Source: Arbacia lixula (lineage: Eukaryota > Echinodermata > Echinoidea > Arbacioida > Arbaciidae). Taken from it: a stretch of DNA of 64,000 nt. The stretch lies in the NCBI GenBank assembly GCA_963669155.1, contig OZ022576.1:30952335-31016334 (forward strand), written 5' to 3'. Positions within the stretch are counted from its first letter, which is position 1; every line of letters starts with the position of its first letter. The notes beneath the pieces were generated by a model. The model was not told where the DNA came from. It was given only the letters and a program-made list of their open reading frames with translations, and searched no databases. Of this stretch, positions 26,209 to 38,100 are shown one piece after another. Position numbers and translations under genes: made by a program.

Positions 26209-29173
26209 GAGTGGAGGCTGGGTTAATTTTGTCATGAATAAAATTGATTACACATGCTGGAATAGATTGGTGTGTGTAGACATTCATATGTGTGTATGTC
26301 AGCTACATGTACACTGCTCATGCACAATTAAGATGTTTTTTTTCTCTGTGTATTAATGTATTACTTTTATCAGTGCATTGAACATCTTACATTGTTGGTA
26401 TGATTTCATATTATTATTATGAAGCATTACTACAATATTCTGCTGGGATCCAGATTGTGTTTAAGTTGTTTTTTAAAAGAAATTTTAAGATGATTCCTTT
26501 CTGATATCAAATCATAATCATGCTACTATAGAATTGGACCCATAGTCATGGCAAAGTCATCTTTACCCCTTTCCCCCTCCCTTTAAGCCAACAAGATATT
26601 GCCTAATTATGGCAACCTTATCAAATATTCTAACCAACAATGGTGTTTGATTGTAGCCTGGTCTGATATGCAATGTGAGGTAGACTATGCATGGCTTGTG
26701 GATTGGTTGGGTTAGCCTGGCTTCCAAGCTTTCAGACATTTCTTTTTCAAACTGAAGAAATGTCTAGTACCCATAAGAATACTGGTAGTCACTTTATTGT
26801 TCTCCTCTCCTCTCTGTCTTTGAGTGAGTCAGAGAAGGAATTTGAAAATGATTACCTGTAGTCTAGTGGAGCCAGACCCGATAAATGAATAATTTAGTGT
26901 GGATTGAAAATGCCCGAAAGCCAGGCTATTAGGACCTAGGTTTGGCTAGATGGGATGACAGTCATATGCAAGGGCTGAGTCATACATGAATGGCATACTT
27001 CCCTCTCTGTGCAAATGCTCGGTGTGTAAATTAGTATGAAGTGGGACACTTGCTCAGTAGTCTTCTGTGCAGACTCATCCTACATCCTTTTTGTGCATAC
27101 CTTTAAAAATGGACGGTCTTTATAAACTATTTATCAGACTATAACCTGTATAAAAACCAACACTTTCATACATTATTTAGATAACTTTAAATGTTCTTTT
27201 ATAAAAACTCAATTTTCAAACATGTACATCAAAACATAGGTTTGAAGAAATAATTCTTCCTTTGCAGGTATGCACTGTGTGTTTGATTTGTACAGTTGAA
27301 CATATATTACCACTAGGGAACAAAGGAATTGCCATAAAAAAGAGCACCTACTCTTTACCATATTGGTGAGCATTCTGTGGATTAAGATAGCACACATTCT
27401 TACATCATGAATCATGATATGAGTAGGTAGCTCATACAAAAAAAAAATCAGTGTAGTTAGGAATTCAATCACAGCGTTCCCAGATTGTCAGACATGCGTG
27501 TCCCCCCCCCCCCCCCTTTTCCCCTTCCCCCATTTTTCCAAGAAAAATTCAAAAATGCACTTTTTCTCCCTTTTTTCAGTAGATTTATCTATAATACTCA
27601 AAAAGGTGTTATAACAAAAAGGTTTGGCTGACATTGCATAATTACTGTTCAGATCTCCTTTCCTTTATATCCATATGTTTGAACTGGACGATAGAGGAAA
27701 TCTATTAAAGTCATTTCTCATTGGCTTATTTGAACTGCAGTATTCACAGCTTTTTCAGGAGCAGTAAAGAGTATTTGTACGAAATGTATTGCACAAGGTA
27801 CAGGCTACTGTTGCTATAAGCAGTGAAGCGTTTAGTCTCAATATGAATACATTAACCTATTTTTGATAAGTGCTGCTGATTTTGATTAAATTTGAAGAGA
27901 CCTATAGACTATTCTTGGAGAGATTCCAATAGCACGGAAGTAGGAGGAAGTTTCGGAGCTTCATCTACATGTAGTACGCCTGATTGAATTTCCGTATCCT
28001 CAATTCCCAGGAAATTAGCTCTGACACGGACAAGAAGTTACATCAAATATTAAACCATGCTTTGTATCATGCTCAAATGAAGTAAGAATGGTTTGGTTTT
28101 TGTGCTGGTACTTAGTGTCTGCCATTTTAAACACATCTGGTGTTTCCTCTAGTAAGGAAGACATCTTAAAATTGACTAGCTTTCTCACAGGAAAGATGCT
28201 AAGTTAGTAATCCTCTCACATGACTGGAAACAAGATTTATTTTTACAATGATTTACTCATTTACCCATTTATGTACCGTTATCTGTTTTTCGGAAGCATT
28301 TGTAATCTTGCCTCATTTAGATGTAGATCTGTGACCAATTACTGAGGTCCCATTCCCTATTTAGAAATGTTAAAGTCAAATTTGATTTCATGTGATATTT
28401 TAATGCTTCCACATGTGGAAATGTAATTTGGATACTGAGTACAGATCTAGAAATATGAAAAGGAGGGGTATAAATGGCCCGGAACTCCGGAAGTGCATCT
28501 GTTTTTGACAATGGCGATGACTAAGAATAGTTTGAGCAAAAGGGGACCCTCCTTCTCCCTATCACATTTGTAGCACAGACTTTGCTCAGGAAATAATTGA
28601 ACGCCTTTAATAGATAAAGAAAACTGCCCTTGCAATTGTGTGGTTTTTACAGTGTAGTTTGATTGGTATGGAGGATTACCAATATATCTGTTTGGTTTGA
28701 CCTTTTTTTTTTGTCTCGATCAGCCTGATTTGGCGAAGGTCTTGCAAGCGATGAGGATGTTGTGTGTTGTTTAAATGCTGCAAAGTTGATGTTTTAAGGG
28801 TGTTTACATACATAGTTCTTGCCAGTCTGTGTGATCGCATATTTTCTATTATACACATACATTTGTACTTACATTTACAAACAATTGTGAAGTTAAACAT
28901 TTATTACTCTGAAATACAAATGAGTGTCAGTGGAGAAATTATGAAAGGAACAATTCCTAGTACAGTGGTGTAGATCTGCATGCTACATGTATTGTAGCAG
29001 CCGTGTCTTGCGCATAATTGATCAAGCTCACCTTGGGTAATATAGTATGTTGTTATTTCCCCTCAAGACCAGCTGATAATATATCTGATCATCACATTGA
29101 AAGGTATAAGATTTCATTGTTGTAGACTTTCTTATTGTCGTGGTGCATGCTACATGTATGAATGACAAAATAC

Positions 29174-29205
<32 letters not shown>

Positions 29206-32065
29206 GATCAAAATTATATCAGCAGTTGTTGAAGGATGTTTATTGTGTATATATCGTGTGCAATGTTTTCCACATTTGTACTGCATTTACTGATCTTTAT
29301 TATAATGAAAAATTCTCTTGGAGGAGATTCTGGTCAAAGTGCAAAGCTAATAAATGGGATATCAGCCAGTGTGACATTACTCTGTATCATATATCCTCAG
29401 TTAAATTTTAATCATGATCTGGAGAAGGTCACATTTTTTGGGTACATTGTATTTGTGTGCAAGGCCAGTGGCATCGCATGATCTTCTTTATCTCTCCCTC
29501 TTCTGCCTGGTGTGTCCACGGGTTCAAGTTCGCACCTTGTGAATCAATAACATGACATGTCATTTGGCATTCCTTGCATACCGATCTTCTTCAATAGAAC
29601 CAGAGAAATGCACCCAAAACAGTGGTTTGAAAGGAAGAAGAGGAAAAAAATATGTGAGTTTGATTGTCTGTGTGTTGACACAAGGGCTCAGTGGGGAGAC
29701 TGGGTGACAAAGGGAGGAATGTGTGGTGTGGAAGTGCCGAGTTGGAGTGGTGGAGCAGAGGTGTGTGGAGTCTGCCTCATGTGGTTGATTCACTTCTCTC
29801 TCTCTCTCTTCCCCAATTCTCTTCTCCATACTTTCTTAGCCCCGTTCATATACCATATACCGCTATTATTACTGGCGCACATCGGTAAGCAAGTTTCTAG
29901 CGAGCCGCAAAAGCACCATTCATATACACCCCAAAAGCCGTAATGTTGCGGTGTTTTGGACAGCTGGACTCTCTCCAAACCAGTGGTGACATGTTCCGCT
30001 CAGCCATACGAGCGGTAGGATTAGCGACCCACATGCCAGAGTGCGATGCAAAAGGCGCAACATTTACGCCTATTTTGCGGACGCAGTTTTTAAGATTCGC
30101 TTATCGCAATATTGCGGTATTATTACTAGGTCTCGATCCGCGAAAAAGCCGCAAAAATAAGCGCAAAAAAGGAGGTAGCAAATACCGCATTATTTGAGCA
30201 CATCCCGTTCATATACGCAGCCATCGGTAATGCATCAGCAAAATTGCCGCAAATATTGCGCCTTTTTCGCGGATAGACGGTGTATATGAACAGGGTTCTT
30301 CACTCTAACTGGCTGCTTGTTTCTTTCACTGGCTTTTTTGCTGTCTTTCTGTTCTCCCCCTCTCGCTTGTTCTCTAATGTCTGTGAGGCTGTCATCTTTT
30401 TTTTCCTGTCTATCTACCTTCTTAAAGATGTTTTGATGTTTGTTTCTTACTTATATTCACCCGTTTTCCTTCACCACCACTCCCCCCCCCCTGTCTGTCT
30501 GTCTGTCTATGTCTGTCTTCTGTCTGTCTCTTTTGTGTCTGTCTTTCTCTTTCCCACCCTATATCATGTGTCTCCCTGTTGCATCTCTCTTTCTCATTTC
30601 TTCCTTTCTTCCTCATCACTCACTCTTTATCAAAGATGAACATGTCTTCAAGGATTATTTTTGTCTAGATTGTTTTCCCAATTTAGAATTTTTTGTTACA
30701 AATTTTCAACACTGTCTTCAAAGAGATTTTTTCCTCATTTTTCTCCTGTTATGAAATAAAGTAACGACCTCAAAATATTTACTTCGTTTTAGCATTCTTC
30801 ATCACTTCATCATTATCCTCAGTACCATCCTTATCACCATAAGTATCATCACCTTCATCATCTCCATGACGTCTCCATGACCACAGTTATTATCATCACC
30901 ACTGAAATCATCGCCACAATTGTCATCACGCGCAGTGTGCAATAACTATAGTCTACTTTGTTTGACAGTTTATGCTAGATCTGGATCTAGATCTAGGCGT
31001 ATAAATTAATTGTAAATTTGTCTACCAAAAATTACATGTTATTTGTAAATTCCAAAAACTCTGTTTCTAACATGTTTTTAAAGAATTGACACAATCATTA
31101 GAAGACAGAAAAGGGAATTTTCTTTGAAGACACCATACAAAAAATACTGGCTAATTTCGGTCAAAATTAACATGACTGAGTATTTAGCAAAAGCCTATAG
31201 ATTCCGGCTTTTACTCAACTGCGTTGTTTCTTTTTCTCAGAATTACATCTGATTTGGGGGAAAACCCACTCTGAGAACTGTATAGTGCTAACAATGAGGA
31301 CTTCAATGGTCACATGTCCACTAGAGGAAGCATGTTCATTGTTGTGTTGAGGAGAGTACACAACTTCTGGACTAGTAGACTACAGATTTACTTTCATGTA
31401 TTAGAAAATCATTTCCACAGCACAGAGAAAACCTGGATGTTCTTGATCGAATAGTGGTACATGTACATAGTACAATACAGAAGACGAGTGTGTGTGTCCA
31501 TGATTCAGTTCAGAACAACTTGAAACAAGCATTTCGGTGAGAGGATTGTACAGTGAAGTAAAATACCTTCCAAATGTGTAATAAAATTGCATAAATATTT
31601 GATGTTCTGACAATCTCATGAGTGATGAATTTGAGCTAAGCATGGAAACTACTGTACATAATCATACAGGTTACTTAAACCAGCCTCATCATAAAATTAT
31701 TGTTTTTTTTATGCATGCCCATACATTGAAGAACAAAGCTGAAATTCTACATAAAGACATTATATCATTTTTGGCTAATCTTCAATCAAAATATTTTGAA
31801 ATGAGAATAATGTAAGAAGTTGGAAAGTTGTCAGTGGCTGTGCCCCCTGTCTGTTCCAGGGAGCAAAAGAAAATTAAATCAATCCCTAGGCTCCATTCTT
31901 GGCATAGTCTGCATAGCTGAGGCCTGTTGATGGCGTGGGAAAGTGGCCCGCAAGTTTGCCCAGCGCACCGTGCCTTGCCGTGCCGTGCCTTGCCTTCCCA
32001 ACCTGCCATGGTTCTGGCTGGGGAGGAGGAAGCACAGGGAGAACGGCTGCAGAAAACAATGAAAG

Positions 32066-32102
<37 letters not shown>

Positions 32103-35100
32103 AAGGGGGGGGGGGTAGAGAAATATGGTGTAGAGAGAGCAGGAGAGGGGGAAGAATGAGAGGGAGAAAACAAAACAAAGACAGAGGAAGGGAAGGGAAG
32201 GGAAGGAGGAAGAGAGAAAAACAGATGAGCAGAGAGAGGAGGAGAAGAATGAGAAGGGGGAGATATTCTTGAGGTGAGGAGTAAAGTTCACATCATACAC
32301 CTGTAGGCCTTTCATATTTGTCTTGTGTACTGTACTATCTGAAGCGTCAAAACAAACACATGACAACAACATGTACTTGGTTGGGGGGGGGGGGGGAATA
32401 AAACTTTGTTTGGGGAGGGGGATACTTCTTGAGCCTAATGTTATAAAACAAACACTAGATATTTGTTTTTCGCAGGGGTTATTTTGTTATCTGTGGGGGA
32501 TGATTTTTGCATTGCTCAATCGCCCTGAACCTCTGTGTACATGTATTTTCTTTTTTTATTGGTACTCTTCTTTTTTTTATTGTATTGTTATAACTTGTCA
32601 GATATTTCCAAAATGTGCCTGCGCAATTGCCCAAAAGGCCAGGAAGTTATTACAAAAAACAGGAAAAAAAGTAATGTTCATGGAGGAGATGTTATTTTGA
32701 GAGAAAAGTTAACTCATTGATGTGGGGAACTCTGGGTTGTGACAGTGACGAAACATTTCGTGCAGAGAGAGTGTCATCCTCTACTTCGTCATTGTTATCT
32801 TTAACCCCGTTCATATACGCCCTCTATCCTCTAAATAAGCGTAACAATTGCCTATGCATTATCGATAGGTGCGTATATCAACAGGAGTCAAACCTTTTTT
32901 CTGCTTATTTTGTGGCTATGTAGCAGATCGAGACCGAGTAAAAATACTGCAATATTGCAGTAAGTGAATCTTATAATAGCTGTAAATATTGCGACTTGTG
33001 CATTGCACTTGGGCATGTGTTTTGCTAATGGCTAGGCTCGTATAGCTTAACAAAACTTGCACTATTACAGCTTTTTTTTGTGTATATGAATGGTGTTTTT
33101 AGGAGCTGGCTGGAAACTTTCAGCAGTGTGCTACGGGAATAGGCCACGGTATAAAAACCTATTACGTAAACAATATCTCGTGGGCGCTGATGCATGCCGG
33201 GATCGAGAAATTTTCAGGCAAATAAAGACGCTCCGAGCTAGCTTCATCTAGCCTAAGATTTCTTGGGAAATTTTCTTGACCGAAAAGCGAGCTATTTTGC
33301 CTGATCTGGGTAATGAAGACGCAAATAGCTAGCTATTTTGTGATCTGGCTAGCTAACCCGATCAGAACAAGCTCGCTATTTCGCCCACATCGGGCTAATG
33401 AAGACGCACCTATAGTGTGAAGCAAACTGCTGGGATAATGAAACCAAGATTTTTCTCCTCTTTCTTAAATTTTATTACCCATTGTTGTGTTATCCAACCA
33501 ATCTATGAGGTACATGTGCATTTAGTGAAGCAATTTGGCATATTTCCCAGTTGTTGAAAAGTGCTCAATCATGTATGGTGAAACATAATGAACATTGTGC
33601 AATCCTGCATGTACATGCATTGTCTGGATAAATGTATCAAGGCCTATACTGAAAAAGCTGTGTGATATGGTCTAATACCTTTTGTGTATGGCCATACATT
33701 CATTTAGCCTATTTGTCATGCATCGTTCCATTTGTGGGGGGAAAAAGCAAATTGAACCCCTCTAGAGTGAATCTTAGCAGCCCAGTTAAAAATTACATTT
33801 CTTATGTCCTCCCATGTATGTTAACAATACTTACATGTATACATTTGACCAATCAGAACCTTTTAATAATCATAAGTGTTTATACCTTCAACTTACGCTG
33901 GACATCAAAATGATGCATTTCTGGTTCCCAAAGTTCAAGATTAACTCTCTCAATCCCACAGGTAATCGATTTTGTTGTAATTGAAGTGAGACCTCCTTTC
34001 TGTGGTACATGTACCCCAGGAAGGTTCAAGAAACTCACAGGAAGTTCTTTACCAATGCAATTATAACAGGCTGTCAATATTTTACTGGTGAATTTGTCAA
34101 ACACTCTCATTTTACAAATGACTACTTCAACAGGTGGGGTTGTGTTTTTAGCATTTTCCAAACCACCAAGTGTTTGAGTTCAGCATGCTGAACTTGAGCT
34201 TTTGTCAAGTCTGGTACATGTGCATTCGGTAAAGTACACTCTGTAAAACCAATACTAACTCAATTAGCATGTGTACATGACTACATGGACACATCTTTTG
34301 CATTTTCCTACCAACATAGAGACGTATTTGTACAGTGAATTTTATATTGAAGTACTGAATTTTCAACTGTGTGTGATAAGGGTGTCAATTTGTTGTGTGA
34401 TGTACTGTATGTACAAGGTGTAAAGCAACAACAAATGGGAGAGATACCCATGGAAATTCCTGTGTTTTTTTTAGGATTGGCTAGTATAAAACAAGTGGTA
34501 GTATTATACAAGGGGCGTGATTCCACCCTTGTCTTCAAATATGTGTTCAAATATGTTTCATCATGGTTCCTCACTGCACAGTGGCAATTTCTGTATACAA
34601 CATAAGGTGCGTCTTCATTAGCCCGATCAGACGAAATAGCGAGCTAGTTTACTGATCCGAGGAACTAGCCTGAAGTTGCAATCGCGTCTTCATTAGCTCG
34701 AAACTTGGGATACGTAAGCTTGAAACACGGGATGCATATATTATCCCGTGTTTCGCACGTACCAGCAGTGTGCGACGGGAATAGGCCACGACCGCATGGC
34801 TTCGGTTGTGAGCTCGCATTCACGCACATGTCAAAACCTATTACGTAAACAATGCCTTGTGAGCGCTGATGCATGCCGGGATCGAGAAATTTTCAGGCTA
34901 ATGAAGACGCTCCAAGCTAGCTCCATCTAGCCCAAGATTTCTTTGGAAATTTTCTCGACCAAGTAGCGAGCTATTTTTCCTGGCTAATGAAGACACAAAT
35001 AGCTAGCTATTTCGTGATCTGGCTGGCTAACCCAATCAGAACACGCTCGCCATTTCGCCCACATCGGTCAAATTGTAAATATTCAAGCATGTTACTCTAC

Positions 35101-38100
35101 AAAGCAAATGCTGAACACAGAAGTTGTATGGTAACCCAGATCTGTGACTATTGAGGAAGTACGATAGTCATCCATTAAAAATTGCGAGTATGTCGTGGGG
35201 AGGCACAGTAACTAGCCAGGAAGAGCCTTTTTTGGTGATTGGTGACTTCATTTCCTATCCAGGCCCCAGTGAATATAGGATTAGGCCGTTGCTCATTGAC
35301 ATTAGGCCTTCGGTCCTTCAGTAGGTCTCTACTGCGTGTGACACGCTGTGCTCTGGTCTCTCTCTATCTCTCTCTCTCTCTCTCCATGGTGTGTCCATTG
35401 TGCTGGGGGATGCAGGGACCGTCAAGTCACGATGTTGTCATGGGCTTGAATCCGCGCCCTACTTGTTTCACGATTGCTGACCCATGCTCGCAGGCTTGTG
35501 GCATATAAACGTTATTTTGTACCCTGTAGCCATGAAAAAAAATATTCCTTCATTCATTATGCATACTATACCTGTATGCTCATACTTTTTTATTGAAACG
35601 TAGTTGTTAGTTTCATAACTCACAAATCTAGCCAAATGATTCCGCTACATTTTCTTCAATTATGCAAGCACATGATGTATGCGTGAATGTTATCATGTAT
35701 GTAAGCCCATGGTGAAATTGCCGTGCTTGCTCCCGATCTGCAAATATTGTGATTAATATATGATGCATACATGTACACTTCAATGGGGAAAATAATAGCA
35801 GCAGTTCATTCTTTGTTTATTCCACACCAAAGTGTTGCCACAGATAATCTCCTCTGTGTCATATATCCTGCATGATTAAGATGATGATTAACAACTCTGG
35901 CTTTCTTGTTTACAAAAAAATTGAAAAAAAAACAAAAACAAGATGCAATTATAACACGGTATTTAATGTAGATTGAATCTGCCTGGTGTGTATTTTGTCA
36001 CCAATGATGCACACATATTCCATTGAACAGCATTATATTTGGTGCCGTGAGGGTTAAATGGTTATTTCCTTGGTTGTTCTTGTACAGGTGGCGACATGGG
36101 GTTCTCGTTGGGAGGACGGTCTGACTCGCCCAAGGAGCTGCCATCCCGCGTCAACCGTCAACGGCGGAGCGTGGAGCGACGGGAAGGCCCTCTGGTGATG
36201 AAGTGGGACGCAGAGCACAACCACAAGGCCACCAGCACCGCCACCACCTCCACAAGGTGCGCCAGCACGCAGACGTAAGTTCCCATCTGCCCACCACGTA
36301 GAGTACCGAAGTGGTGCCACCATTATGGACCTTCCTCTGCAGGGGTGGTAGTCTGAAAACAAAATGAAGAGTTTTGAGACAAAAGTTTTGGCTTAACTCC
36401 CCTTCGGTTCATAATTGTGATCGGCCTGTTGGCACAGTTTTTGACTTATGTCCATTTTCTGAACACAACTGACATCTATAGGCAAGGTAGTTTTTGACTT
36501 TGGTCTCTTTCAGAATACTGTACTCAGGTTTTTAGTGCAAATAATATTGCTCAAGGCGAGTTGTTCACTTGTCCAACAATGACTAATGGGCTAGTGTTGG
36601 TCACTATTATATAAGTCACTGCTATGATCACAGTGGGCTAGCTCTGCCCGGACAGTAATAGAACCTGTTTTCTTGACAACATGTTCATGTGACCGGTGCT
36701 CTACAAGGCTACTACTACAAGGTTACATCAAGTGTTGTATAAATTAGCCTTTTATTACATTGTCTAAAAATATGTGTATGGGTCAGACAGGACGGGACTG
36801 CAGCCTCATATTATTGAGGGCATTGGAATGGAAAGCAGTGTTTGTTTCAAGGTTAGAGATGGTCGATTTAACATTGCACAAACACCCTTCCACTGAACAT
36901 GTACTGTTCCATGACCAATTAATCCTCATTTACTCTAATAAAGCTGTAAGCCTGCTCTTAATAATATTATCTGTGAGGGTAAAGCATAAATAGAGGAAAT
37001 ATATGAAATTCTGTTCTTATTACAAATTATATTCTTGCTTGTTTACATCAGTTGTAAGTTGTTATTTGGAATAACAAGCTTATATTTAAAGAAATCAGTG
37101 GAGAGTAGAGGATAAATATTGTTGTTGTGGGCTGGCTTTTTTCTGAACTCAGCCAACATATTTATAGGTTGTTGTATATAGTTCATGGACACATTCCCAC
37201 ATACTTAGAAACTATTTTCCTGAAAGATGATTTGTCAAAAAATATTTGCTCACACATCTATTCAGTATTTGTTATTCCATAAGTGTTGTTCCATCCATTC
37301 ATCTTTCTGCTAGCCACGTCTCCCATATATCAACCATAAATCAATTGATATTATTGTAAGGCAATGTATAAGTTACCCCTACCTTTATGACATGCTGAAC
37401 TTGTGGCTTACACCTTTACTATCTTGACATGCAAACTAGTCCAAGCTGCTGTTCAAAGTTCACTGAAAGGCTTCATATTTCACATACATGCATACCATTT
37501 CAGCAGGAGTATACTTGAATATTGCTCCAAAGTACAAGATCATATGTTACATTTGCCGCAGGATAAATCCAGGGTAAAATAAAATGTTTCAGGAAGTTCA
37601 ATAGAAAGAGAAAGGAACTCTCATATGAAGAGTATGAGCATATAAGATCATAAAACATAAATATTATAGCATATAAACTATCCAGTATTGCAACTCTTTA
37701 TTACTGAAGGTAAACAACAAAGTAGTATGTTTCCATGATGGATGCTGTTTTTTATTGTTAACTCAATGTGAAATTTTATATTTCACAAAATGGAACTTGT
37801 TTTTTGATAAACATTTATTTTCTCTGCAATAACTTAATTCAATTGGAATATAAATTGTGAAACACCTTACTTCACATCCGCTTACCATAGGTAAAGTTTA
37901 GTGATACTTTGATTTGAATATCAACTTTGGTCAATATTTCTAGCAGCTACACATCAGATTCTGCCCATACGGGATCCCCAATGAGTTCCTTGTGTGCAAG
38001 TTTTCATTTAACACATTTTAAATATTTTACACTCTTACACAAACATACAAACTGTGCACACGTGTACAACTGTATAATGTCCTATATTTGATTGTGTACT

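Larger units (their letters stand above)
12460..36087 (+). other. VGLL4: VGLL4 intron 1 (repeat-rich)
   Basis: A 23.6 kb intron. It contains a candidate alternative first exon (22364-22445), several MITEs, a LINE 3' end, the octamer satellite (24155-24755) and many simple repeats. Stretches 15600-16150, 18700-19000 and 20850-21200 are non-repetitive and somewhat GC-richer than their surroundings and might be regulatory, but show no protein signature. No other gene is seen on either strand. Confidence 0.7.

Noticed and set aside
29500..29545. tRNA B-box-like sequence (GGGTTCAAGTTCGCACC); another near 35450 (GGGCTTGAATCCGCGCCC)
   Set aside because: No matching A-box or cloverleaf could be built upstream, so neither a tRNA nor a SINE head can be claimed.
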